In this document: positions 1 to 6,475 of the stretch, piece by piece | Numbering within the stretch: the stretch's first letter is position 1 | How the letters are laid out: each line of letters begins with the position of its first letter | Assembly (NCBI GenBank): GCA_027620575.1 | Contig: JAQCDT010000050.1 | Location: 1-8,571, forward strand | Direction: 5' to 3' | DNA from: Verrucomicrobiota bacterium | GTDB lineage: Bacteria; Verrucomicrobiota; Verrucomicrobiia; Opitutales; Coraliomargaritaceae | DNA length: 8,571 bases | The notes under the pieces: generated by a model | The model's input: the letters and a program-made list of their open reading frames with translations, nothing else | Databases searched by the model: none | What the model was told of the DNA's origin: nothing | Translations under genes and position numbers: made by a program

Positions 1-720
1 GGCGTTCATCAAATGATTGCCATTGGTACTGATTTAAAAGATTGGGAAATCAATTATAATTTAGCCTCCGAACACTCTAATTATATTGCCTATACCGTAG
101 GCTTACACCCATGTTATGTGACTGAAGCTTGGGAAAAGGCTGTTGAGCAATTAGAAGCCTATTTTTCTAGATCTGTGCTGCCGGTAGCATTGGGGGAAAT
201 TGGACTGGATTATTTCCATCTACCAAAAGATTCAGTAGCAGCCGATGCTTTAAAAGCTCACCAACAGTCCGCTTTTGAAGCTCAGCTGCAAATCGCAAAG
301 CGGCAGAATTGCCCTATTGTCATTCATAGTCGAAATGCTTTTGAGGATACTTTATCGACAATAGATGCATCAGGAGTCAATTGGGAAAAAGTTGTGGTGC
401 ATTGTTTCAGTTATTCAGCAGAACAAATTAAGCTACTTGTTCGGCGTGGAGGGCGTGCATCCTTTACTGGTATTATTACTTACAAAAATGCACCGAATGT
501 TCAAAAGGCTTTGATCGAGCAGGGGATTGATACTTTGATGATTGAAACAGATAGTCCTTATTTAACGCCAGAGCCTCATCGAGGCAAAAAAAATGAGCCA
601 GCTTATGTGGCAAATATCGGATTAAAATGTGCTGAATTATTTGGAATTGAGCCTGAGGCATTATCGAAAAAGCTTGCAGAAAATACTCGTGAATTTTTTG
701 GGCTCAAGAATCCAAATTAA
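1..720 (+). CDS. TatD-family metal-dependent hydrolase (deoxyribonuclease), 5' end outside window
   Basis: This is a TatD/YcfH-type metallo-dependent hydrolase (TIM-barrel amidohydrolase fold). Family members act as 3'-5' DNA/RNA exonucleases in DNA repair and nucleic-acid turnover. The frame is already open at base 1 (Gly-Val-His-Gln before the first ATG at 13). The family's N-terminal metal-binding H-x-H strand is absent, so the true start lies to the left and roughly 20-25 residues are missing. Numbering from the ATG at 13, visible motifs are GLHP (about 30-33), the metal-ligand strand GEIGLDY (61-67), the histidine of IHSR, the histidine of VVHCFS, and the late acidic ligand in ETDSPYL. 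The protein ends with the usual family C-terminus (AENTREFFGL). It stops with TAA at 718-720 and overlaps the convergent rsmD 3' end by 17 bp. TatD is a broad family, so the exact substrate and paralogue (TatD, YcfH or YjjV type) cannot be read from sequence. Confidence 0.93.
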   Translation, partial: GVHQMIAIGTDLKDWEINYNLASEHSNYIAYTVGLHPCYVTEAWEKAVEQLEAYFSRSVLPVALGEIGLDYFHLPKDSVAADALKAHQQSAFEAQLQIAKRQNCPIVIHSRNAFEDTLSTIDASGVNWEKVVVHCFSYSAEQIKLLVRRGGRASFTGIITYKNAPNVQKALIEQGIDTLMIETDSPYLTPEPHRGKKNEPAYVANIGLKCAELFGIEPEALSKKLAENTREFFGLKNPN

Positions 721-1288
721 TTCGCTGATATATTTGAATGTTCGGCTTACCTTTGCCTTCTTTTCCGAGTCGTTTGAGCAAACTCCAACTTGAAGAAACT
801 ACATTTAGGGCTAACTCACTTGGACACTCTAAGATAAGTTGTGTGCTTTCATCAGCATAGTTTATAGCTAAATTATTCAATAAATAGTCACTATGGCTTT
901 CCCATAAAGCATAGGGTGGGTCTAAGAAAATAAAATCAAAGCTTTGATGATTTGAGTTTGAGTCTAATTTAAGTAAATCGCACTGTTTTATCTGTATCGC
1001 TTCTAGGCTAAGTTTCGCACTTTTAGCAACGACTTGTGCATTTTCTTTAAGGCAGTCAATCGCCACTCGATGGTAATCAATCAATTGGCAGAATCTAGCC
1101 CCCCGGCTTAATGCTTCAAAGCCATAACTGCCCGTGCCGGCAAATAAATCTAAGCATGAAGCATCAACAATATCAGTCGCTAAGCTAGAAAATAGTGATT
1201 CTCTTGTGCGATCTGTGGCAGGTCGTGTAATTTGCCCTTTAGGAGTTTTTAAGGCGATGCCTCGTGCTTTGCCTCCAGTGATACGCAT
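704..1288 (-). CDS. rsmD: 16S rRNA (guanine(966)-N(2))-methyltransferase RsmD
   Basis: This 194-residue protein is an SAM-dependent methyltransferase of the RsmD (YhhF) family, which in E. coli methylates G966 of 16S rRNA during 30S assembly. The start MRITGGKARG (1-10) and the segment RPATDRTRESLFSSL (22-36) are the family's rRNA-binding N-terminal signature. LDLFAGTGSYGFEALSRGA (46-64) is the SAM-binding motif I, and DPPY (123-126) is the catalytic motif IV of N-methyltransferases acting on amino groups. The length fits the family. It is the last gene of the trxB-pdxH-kdsA-rsmD run, 21 bp after the kdsA stop. I see no Shine-Dalgarno sequence before its ATG, but the start is fixed by the conserved MRITGG beginning. 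The TGA stop lies inside the tatD 3' end on the other strand, so no terminator fits between the two genes. Confidence 0.95.
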   Translation of the reverse strand: MRITGGKARGIALKTPKGQITRPATDRTRESLFSSLATDIVDASCLDLFAGTGSYGFEALSRGARFCQLIDYHRVAIDCLKENAQVVAKSAKLSLEAIQIKQCDLLKLDSNSNHQSFDFIFLDPPYALWESHSDYLLNNLAINYADESTQLILECPSELALNVVSSSWSLLKRLGKEGKGKPNIQIYQRINLDS

Positions 1289-1309
1289 ATTGCTTAGGTT
1301 AGTGAATAG

Positions 1310-2104
1310 CTAGGAAAGGGATGCCATTTTAATGGCTAATAATTGAGGAATCAATTGAGAGAGCTCATTCAGTGGTAACTGAGTTGCTGCATCCGATATC
1401 GCTTTTTCTGGATCGGGATGCGTTTCAAGAAAAACTCCATTGGCTCCTGCGGCTAAAGCAGCACGTGCTAATAAAGGAACGAATTCCCGTTGCCCGCTAC
1501 TCGTCCCGTTGCCGGCTCCCGGAAGTTGTACACTATGTGTCGCATCGATAATAGTCGGGTGTCCATATTCATTCATAATGCCAAAGCTTCGCATATCTAC
1601 GACTAAGTTTTGGTACCCAAAGCTACTTCCACGTTCCGTTTGCCAAATTTCTTTAGCCTCTAAGGATTCAAGTTTTTGCACTACATGAGACATTTCTTGT
1701 GGGGACAAAAATTGACCTTTTTTCACATTCACTACGCTATCCGTTTCTGCAGCAGCAGCAAGTAAGTCGGTCTGTCGGCATAAAAATGCTGGAATTTGTA
1801 AAACATCGACTACTTTAGAAACGGTGTCTGCTTGTTCGGGCAAATGAATATCCGTCAGTGTAGGGAACCCATATTCTTCTTTGATACTTTGAAAAATTTT
1901 CAAGCCTTCATCAATTCCGGTGCCTCTGTTGCTTTTAATTGAGGTACGATTGGCCTTATCGAAAGAGCCTTTAAAGACGATATTCAGAGCGGGGTACTCT
2001 TGTTCTAATTTTGCTAGTGTGTCAGCGACCTCACGACACAGGTCCATATTTTCTAGTGAGCAGGGACCTGCGATGAGAAGGAGTTTATCAGATTGGTATA
2101 ACAT
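1310..2104 (-). CDS. kdsA: 3-deoxy-8-phosphooctulonate (KDO-8-phosphate) synthase, metal-dependent type
   Basis: KdsA condenses phosphoenolpyruvate with arabinose-5-phosphate to give KDO-8-phosphate, the first committed step of KDO synthesis for LPS. The 264-residue protein shows IAGPCSLE (11-18), KGSFDKANRTS (45-55), DLLAAAAETD (113-122), KKGQFLSPQEM (128-138), ERGSSFGYQNLVVDMRS (157-173), DATHSVQLPG (187-196) and ETHPDPEKA (227-235). KANR separates it from the related DAHP synthases. Cys15 with His190, Glu227 and Asp238 matches the four metal ligands known in Aquifex aeolicus KdsA, so it belongs to the metal-dependent class; E. coli KdsA has Asn in place of the Cys. I chose the ATG at 2104 because the barrel strand LLLIAGPC begins just after it and because it lies 16 bp after the pdxH stop. 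The same frame stays open upstream to 2287, but that part runs inside pdxH and looks nothing like the family. It is co-directional with pdxH and rsmD. Confidence 0.95.
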   Translation of the reverse strand: MLYQSDKLLLIAGPCSLENMDLCREVADTLAKLEQEYPALNIVFKGSFDKANRTSIKSNRGTGIDEGLKIFQSIKEEYGFPTLTDIHLPEQADTVSKVVDVLQIPAFLCRQTDLLAAAAETDSVVNVKKGQFLSPQEMSHVVQKLESLEAKEIWQTERGSSFGYQNLVVDMRSFGIMNEYGHPTIIDATHSVQLPGAGNGTSSGQREFVPLLARAALAAGANGVFLETHPDPEKAISDAATQLPLNELSQLIPQLLAIKMASLS

Positions 2105-2120
2105 ATCAGATTTTCTTAAA

Positions 2121-2756
2121 TTAAGGAGCCAGTCTTTGAGCCGACCATTGATCATTTTTAAAAATATATTCAAAGCGATCGTGTAAGCGATTATCTCGAC
2201 CTTGCCAAAATTCAAAACGTGTAGGAATAATGCGAATACCACCCCAATTTTCAGGAAAGGGAATGGCTCCGTCTTTATATCGTTCATCCAGGTCTGCTAA
2301 ACGATCTTCAAGTATTTTTCGCGATTCTATCACTTTACTTTGAGGTGAAACGAGTGCGCCTAATTGACTACCCCTAGGACGACTGTGGAAATATAATTCT
2401 GAAACTTTACGATCTACGATTTCTGTATAGCCCTGAATGTTGATCTGTCTTTGCAGAGGATGCCAAACGAAATTAACAGAAACATCTTTATTCACATCCA
2501 TGCCTTTCGCTTTAGCACTTTCGTAATTGGTATAAAAAATTAAGCCATCTTTAGAGAAATTCTTAAGTAATACAATCCGTGTACGAGGCTTTCCATCAGG
2601 CGATATGGTCGCCAGGCTCATGGCATTGGGCTCATCTACTTTAGATTTAAGTGCTTCAGAAAACCATTTTTCAAATTGATCAAATGGGCTTTCTAAAAGA
2701 TCAGATTCACTGAAACTGTCTTTGGTGTAGCTTATTCTTAAATCGGATAAATCCAT
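2121..2756 (-). CDS. pdxH: pyridoxamine/pyridoxine 5'-phosphate oxidase
   Basis: PdxH is the FMN-dependent cytosolic enzyme that oxidises pyridoxine- or pyridoxamine-5'-phosphate to pyridoxal 5'-phosphate, with O2 as electron acceptor. The protein has 211 residues (E. coli about 218). It shows the FMN-contacting strand RIVLLK (60-65), FYTNYESAKAKG (74-85), YFHSRPRGSQLGA (122-134) and the C-terminal family signature FEFWQGRDNRLHDR (181-194). It ends in the conserved RLAP (208-211), which proves the 3' end is intact and that the kdsA frame overlapping it is not coding there. It starts 9 bp after the trxB stop, so it is almost surely on the trxB transcript. The need for FMN ties it loosely to ribE upstream. 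The ATG at 2756 follows TAAGAATTT, with no GG-containing ribosome-binding site. An O2-dependent PLP salvage enzyme suggests an organism that meets oxygen. Confidence 0.96.
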   Translation of the reverse strand: MDLSDLRISYTKDSFSESDLLESPFDQFEKWFSEALKSKVDEPNAMSLATISPDGKPRTRIVLLKNFSKDGLIFYTNYESAKAKGMDVNKDVSVNFVWHPLQRQINIQGYTEIVDRKVSELYFHSRPRGSQLGALVSPQSKVIESRKILEDRLADLDERYKDGAIPFPENWGGIRIIPTRFEFWQGRDNRLHDRFEYIFKNDQWSAQRLAP

Positions 2757-2765
2757 AAATTCTTA

Positions 2766-3692
2766 TTACAGTTCGGCTAACCAGCGTTCGACCTCAATCG
2801 CTGATTGGCAACCCATACCTGCGGCTGTGATTGCTTGGCGGTACACATGGTCAACGCAATCACCTGCAGCAAATAATCCGGGGAGTGAAGTTTTTACCTG
2901 ACTACCTGAAGCAGGAATAATATAGCCATTGTCATCTCTATCGAGCAAACCTTCAACGAAATCTGTATTTGGAATATGCCCAATAGCAATGAAGACGCCT
3001 TTACAAGGAATCTCAAGCGAATCTCCTGTATCGGTTTTTTTGACCTTTAAAGCTCGTGCATTCCCAGATTCATCAGCGAGGACGGCTTCCGGATTTGCAT
3101 TCCACACAACTTCAATTTTTTCGTGAGCGAGGGTACGCTCTGCCATTATTTTAGAGGCTCTTAATGTGTCACGGCGATGAACCAAGGTAACTTTTGAACA
3201 AAAACGTGTTAAAAAAAGAGCTTCTTCGCAGGCCGAATCTCCCCCACCAATCACTGTTACGTCCATATCTCTGTAGAAAGCACCATCACAAGTAGCACAG
3301 GTAGTAACACCTTTACCTCCGTACATTTCTTTTTCTCCTGGAATGTCGAGTAGTCTAGGCCTTGCCCCTGTAGCAATAATAACAGCTTTAGCTTCAAAGG
3401 TCTTATCGCCTGCACGTAAAATTTTAGTCGTTCCATCAACTTCAATCGAATCAATTTTTGCATGTTCAAAACGTGCGCCAAAACGTTCTGCCTGTTTTCT
3501 TAATCGATCCATCATTGTGTATCCATCAATCCCTTCAGGAAACCCTGGAAAATTTTCTACTTCAGAAGTGGTGGTTAATTGGCCACCCGGCTGAGATCCC
3601 TCTAAAACGAGAGGGTTTAATTGCGCACGTCCTGTGTAGATGGCTGCCGTCAAGCCAGCACACCCAGTTCCTAAAATGATTATATCTTCCAT
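2766..3692 (-). CDS. trxB: thioredoxin-disulfide reductase
   Basis: This is a low-molecular-weight NADPH thioredoxin reductase of 308 residues, full length for the family. It moves electrons from NADPH through FAD and a redox-active disulfide to thioredoxin in the cytoplasm. The FAD-binding GxGxxG is at 8-13 (GTGCAG) with the further FAD segment PGGQLTTTSEVENFPGF (35-51). The redox centre is CATC (132-135) followed by DGAFY, embedded in the NADPH domain with GGGDSACEEA (149-158) and the 2'-phosphate-binding HRRDTLRAS (172-180). The FAD domain closes with GLFAAGDC (272-279) and YRQAITAAGMGC (284-295). CATC plus the HRR motif favour a true NADPH-dependent TrxB over ferredoxin-type or alkyl hydroperoxide reductase AhpF relatives. 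It leads the tightly spaced set trxB-pdxH-kdsA-rsmD. Upstream are 73 bp, enough for a promoter of its own. No Shine-Dalgarno sequence precedes the ATG. Confidence 0.97.
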   Translation of the reverse strand: MEDIIILGTGCAGLTAAIYTGRAQLNPLVLEGSQPGGQLTTTSEVENFPGFPEGIDGYTMMDRLRKQAERFGARFEHAKIDSIEVDGTTKILRAGDKTFEAKAVIIATGARPRLLDIPGEKEMYGGKGVTTCATCDGAFYRDMDVTVIGGGDSACEEALFLTRFCSKVTLVHRRDTLRASKIMAERTLAHEKIEVVWNANPEAVLADESGNARALKVKKTDTGDSLEIPCKGVFIAIGHIPNTDFVEGLLDRDDNGYIIPASGSQVKTSLPGLFAAGDCVDHVYRQAITAAGMGCQSAIEVERWLAEL

Positions 3693-3701
3693 AGCTTAAA
3701 T

Positions 3702-3724
3702 GTAATTCCAATAGAAGGGATTAC
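3702..3724. repeat. imperfect inverted repeat upstream of trxB
   Basis: The plus strand reads GTAATTCC at 3702-3709 and GGATTAC at 3718-3724, giving seven complementary base pairs with one bulged T. It lies 9 bp upstream of the trxB ATG and flanks the candidate -10 element. It could be an operator or a small mRNA leader hairpin, but repeats this short also arise by chance, so function is unproven. Confidence 0.3.
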
Positions 3725-3738
3725 GTTGATAAGCTCAA
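3710..3738 (-). promoter_or_regulatory. weak candidate promoter for trxB
   Basis: On the minus strand TTGAGC (3738-3733) and TCTATT (3715-3710) are separated by 17 bp. Each matches the sigma-70 consensus at four of six positions. The 73-bp ribE-trxB gap is the largest break before the trxB-pdxH-kdsA-rsmD set, so a promoter here is reasonable, but the match is poor and read-through from ribE is equally possible. Confidence 0.2.
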
Positions 3739-3765
3739 TAAAAATTAATGAAAAATATCTTCTGC

Positions 3766-4365
3766 TTATTGAGAAAGCTGCAATTTCTCTAAATACTTGG
3801 CGATCATATCATATTCGATGTTAATGAGATCGCCGACTGATTTGCTGTGCAGGTTTGTCACTTCTAAGGTGTGGGGGATTAGCCAAACACTAAAACTGGA
3901 CTCGTTCACGGAATAAATGGTTAGGGAGATTCCGTCTAAGGTGATGCATCCTTTGGGCACAACATATTTTAAGGATGCAAGATCCGTTTCCGCAGGACTA
4001 ATTTCAATGATAGTATCTTTGTCTTTTCTTTCGATTGAAGCGATTGTACCTAAACCATCGACATGCCCAGAAACAAAATGTCCACCCATTCGAGATGTTG
4101 GTAGTAATGCTCGCTCAAGATTCACTAAACTGCCATTGGACACTGACTTAATTGAAGTTTTACGAATCGATTCCTCTAACAAATCAAAGGACAGGCATGA
4201 ACCTTCGATTGAAACGACGGTTAAACAGCAACCATTGATTGAAACACTATCGCCAAGCTTGATATCATCTAAGATTAATTTTGCTTCGACTACTAGGCGC
4301 CATGCTTGATCCAGTTCTTCAAAAGAACGGACGATGCCTGTTTCTTCAACAATACCGGTAAACAT
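3766..4365 (-). CDS. ribE: riboflavin synthase (alpha subunit)
   Basis: Riboflavin synthase converts two molecules of 6,7-dimethyl-8-ribityllumazine to riboflavin, the last step of the pathway. The 199-residue protein begins with the hallmark MFTGIVEETG and shows the internal duplication of two beta barrels: GDSVSINGCCLTV (38-50) is echoed by KGCITLDGISLTI (138-150). The linker and second-barrel start LERALLPTSRMGGHFVSGHVDG (84-104) and the C-terminal helix EYDMIAKYLEKL (184-195) are typical. The ATG at 4365 is fixed by MFTGIV; the frame stays open to 4488, but that part is only a translation of the tRNA gene. The gene begins 20 bp after the encoded CCA end of tRNA-Met, with no Shine-Dalgarno sequence and no room for a separate promoter, so it is probably cotranscribed with the tRNA. 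No FMN riboswitch fits in this leader. The gene is called ribE in Gram-negative bacteria and ribB in B. subtilis. Confidence 0.95.
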   Translation of the reverse strand: MFTGIVEETGIVRSFEELDQAWRLVVEAKLILDDIKLGDSVSINGCCLTVVSIEGSCLSFDLLEESIRKTSIKSVSNGSLVNLERALLPTSRMGGHFVSGHVDGLGTIASIERKDKDTIIEISPAETDLASLKYVVPKGCITLDGISLTIYSVNESSFSVWLIPHTLEVTNLHSKSVGDLINIEYDMIAKYLEKLQLSQ

Positions 4366-4385
4366 AGTTTGATACTTAATATAAA

Positions 4386-4460
<75 letters not shown>

Positions 4461-4470
4461 TTTCGAACGA

Positions 4471-4501
4471 GTTATCAAAGCTAACCACGCATTGAAGTCA
4501 A
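4471..4501 (-). promoter_or_regulatory. candidate promoter for tRNA-Met and ribE
   Basis: On the minus strand TTGACT (4501-4496, five of six to TTGACA) precedes GATAAC (4476-4471, four of six to TATAAT) with a rather long 19-bp spacer. The expected start would lie a few bases before the tRNA 5' end at 4460, which fits a tRNA promoter with a very short leader. Its place in the only sizeable gap of this part of the window supports it; the long spacer and modest -10 lower confidence. Confidence 0.4.
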
Positions 4502-4547
4502 GGTTTCTTAGTAAATTCTAAAGGATTCAAGAAATGGCCGTATGCAA

Positions 4548-4589
4548 TTACCCAATAAGACTTATTTAAGATAATTGATTATCGGGTAA
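4548..4589 (-). other. stem-loop overlapping the thrS stop codon
   Basis: Minus-strand arms TTACCCGATAA (4589-4579) and TTATTGGGTAA (4558-4548) pair over 11 positions with a single G-U, closing a 20-nt loop that contains the thrS TAA stop (4568-4566). No run of T follows the second arm (TTGCATACGG comes next), so it is not a textbook intrinsic terminator. It may still end transcription weakly, protect the thrS mRNA 3' end, or be chance. It separates thrS from the tRNA-Met promoter region. Confidence 0.45.
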
Positions 4590-6404
4590 TGTTTTTGTGT
4601 CTATAATCTCAAGTAAGGAAGTAATGAAATCTTCAGTACTAGTAATATTTTCTAGCACTTTATTGGCTCGAGAACGCACAGAAATTTTGCCCTCTTCGGC
4701 TTCCTTTTTTCCAAGGATGATCATATGCGGAACTTTAGCTATTTCTGCTTTGCGAATTTTTGCACCTAGTTTATCCGCTACTTCATCTACTGTGCATCGT
4801 ATTTTAGCTGAAGATAATTGAGATTCAATGGCTTTTGCCGCATCAACGAGTTCATCGTTCATAGGAAGAATGCGAACTTGTTCAGGTGCGAGCCAAGTTG
4901 GGAAATTGCCTGCAAAGTGTTCAATGAGAACTCCGCAGAAACGTTCCATAGAGCCAAATGGGGCACGGTGAATCATAACAGGGCGGTGTTTTTCGTTATC
5001 GGCTCCAATGTAGCTCAGTTCAAAGCGTTCGGGTAAATTATAGTCTACTTGAACCGTTCCCAGTTGCCATTCGCGCTCAATCACATCTTTGACCACGAAG
5101 TCAATCTTGGGACCGTAAAATGCAGCTTCTCCTTGTTCTTCGGTGAATTCAACTCCGAGATTTTTTGCCGCTTTTCTCAGAGCGTCCTCGGCATGATCCC
5201 ATTGTTTTGCGTCGCCAACATATTTATTAGAATCAGCGTCTCGCAATCCTATACGGACTCGATAATCATTCATGCCCAATGTTTTGAAAACAAGTTTTAC
5301 CAAGTTTAAGCACCCAGCAATTTCTTCAGCAATTTGTTCTTCAGTACAGAAAAGGTGTGCATCATCTTGGGTGAAACCTCTAACTCGAGTCATGCCATTG
5401 AGCTCGCCTGATTGTTCCCAGCGATAAACGGTTCCAAATTCAGCTAGGCGAATAGGAAGGTCTCGATAAGAGTGCGGTTGGCTATCAAAAATCTTGATGT
5501 GCATTGGGCAGTTCATCGGCTTGAGTAAGTAGCCATCAACAGTCCCTTCATCGAGCTGATTTGAAAGTTCACCACAGGAGCAGCCTTCGTTTGCAAGTTG
5601 CTCTAGCGTACCAGGCTCTACGACGGGTGGAAATTGAGATTCTTTATAATAGGGGAAGTGACCAGAGGTTCGGTAAAGCCCAAGTTTTCCTATGTGTGGT
5701 GTGTGCACTTGGCTATAGCCTGATTTTCTAAGTTCTTCGCTAATGAAATTTTGCAGCTCATTTCTAATAATTGAACCGTTAGGCGTCCATAAGATCATGC
5801 CTGAGCCTACAGCGTCATCAATGTGAAAGAGTTTTAATTCTTTTCCGAGTTTTCGGTGGTCACGTGCTTTTGCTTGCTCGAGTTTTTCTAAATAATCTTC
5901 CAATTCTTGTGCTGAAGGAAATGCGGTTCCGTATATGCGTTGAAGTTGTGGATTATTTTCATCGCCACGATGGTAGGCACCGGCAATGGAAAGAAGCTTA
6001 AAAGCCTTAATTTTTTTTGTATAGTTAACATGTGGGCCTGCACAGAGGTCAATAAATTCACCATTTTGATAAAAGCTTACTGCTTCACCTTCAGGAATGT
6101 CATCTAATCGACCTAATTTATAGCGAGTCTGTCCACTTTTTTCAATTTTTGCTACCGCCTCTTCTCGTGTCGCTTCTATTCGGGTGAATTTTTGGTTTTC
6201 CTTAATCACCTTTTTCATTTCTTTCTCGATTGCTTCAAGGTCGGATGCATCGAGTTTTTTTTGACAATCAATGTCGTAGTAGAAGCCACTTTCCGTGGGA
6301 GGACCAATATCGAGTTGTGTGTCTGGGTACAGTCTAAGAATCGCAGTTGCGAGCACATGGGAACATGAGTGACGCAGTGTTTCTAATGGAGACATTTCTT
6401 TCAT
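4566..6404 (-). CDS. thrS: threonine--tRNA ligase lacking the TGS domain
   Basis: ThrRS charges tRNA-Thr with threonine. The 612-residue protein begins at the editing domain (MSPLETLRHSCSH), so the roughly 60-residue TGS domain of E. coli ThrRS is missing. An in-frame TAA lies nine codons before the ATG, so the domain is not hidden upstream in this frame. Editing residues are kept: H12 and H16 of HSCSH, C121 and H125 of CAGPH. The class II core has the zinc ligands C299 (MNCP), H350 (DDAH) and H479 (MIHR), motif 2 at about YRWEQSGELNGMTRVRGF (327-344) and motif 3 GSMERF (484-489). The anticodon-binding domain follows from about 505. Between QFPP and LLKPMNCP there is an insertion of about 20 residues relative to E. 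coli, with C275 and C277. The start could also be Met4 (6395). It lies 68 bp after the SMP-30-like gene, and a TAGAAT at 6452-6447 could be a -10 element for it, though no good -35 is seen. Confidence 0.96.
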   Translation of the reverse strand: MKEMSPLETLRHSCSHVLATAILRLYPDTQLDIGPPTESGFYYDIDCQKKLDASDLEAIEKEMKKVIKENQKFTRIEATREEAVAKIEKSGQTRYKLGRLDDIPEGEAVSFYQNGEFIDLCAGPHVNYTKKIKAFKLLSIAGAYHRGDENNPQLQRIYGTAFPSAQELEDYLEKLEQAKARDHRKLGKELKLFHIDDAVGSGMILWTPNGSIIRNELQNFISEELRKSGYSQVHTPHIGKLGLYRTSGHFPYYKESQFPPVVEPGTLEQLANEGCSCGELSNQLDEGTVDGYLLKPMNCPMHIKIFDSQPHSYRDLPIRLAEFGTVYRWEQSGELNGMTRVRGFTQDDAHLFCTEEQIAEEIAGCLNLVKLVFKTLGMNDYRVRIGLRDADSNKYVGDAKQWDHAEDALRKAAKNLGVEFTEEQGEAAFYGPKIDFVVKDVIEREWQLGTVQVDYNLPERFELSYIGADNEKHRPVMIHRAPFGSMERFCGVLIEHFAGNFPTWLAPEQVRILPMNDELVDAAKAIESQLSSAKIRCTVDEVADKLGAKIRKAEIAKVPHMIILGKKEAEEGKISVRSRANKVLENITSTEDFITSLLEIIDTKTLPDNQLS

Positions 6405-6475
6405 GGTCTTTAAAAAGGGAATCTTCGGTTATGGAGTCAATAGTGTATTCTAGGAAATAGACACATGGGTCTTTA
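6402..6475 (-). repeat. short direct repeat bracketing the thrS leader
   Basis: TAAAGACCCATG (6475-6464) begins with the stop codon of the SMP-30-like gene, and TAAAGACCATG (6412-6402) ends with the thrS start codon. The two copies differ by one inserted C. The upstream copy creates an ATG followed by a nine-codon frame ending in TGA (6466-6437). No function can be assigned; it may be chance or the trace of a small duplication. Confidence 0.35.

Noticed and set aside
2105..2287. N-terminal extension of the kdsA frame, including an ATG at 2155
   Set aside because: It runs within the intact pdxH 3' end, which finishes in the conserved RLAP, and has no similarity to KdsA N-termini.
4366..4385. 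FMN riboswitch before ribE
   Set aside because: The 20-bp gap is far too short, and the sequence before it is fully occupied by tRNA-Met.
6405..6472. T-box or threonine attenuator in the thrS leader
   Set aside because: The gap is only 68 bp, has no T-box sequence or terminator hairpin, and the tiny frame in it contains no threonine codons.
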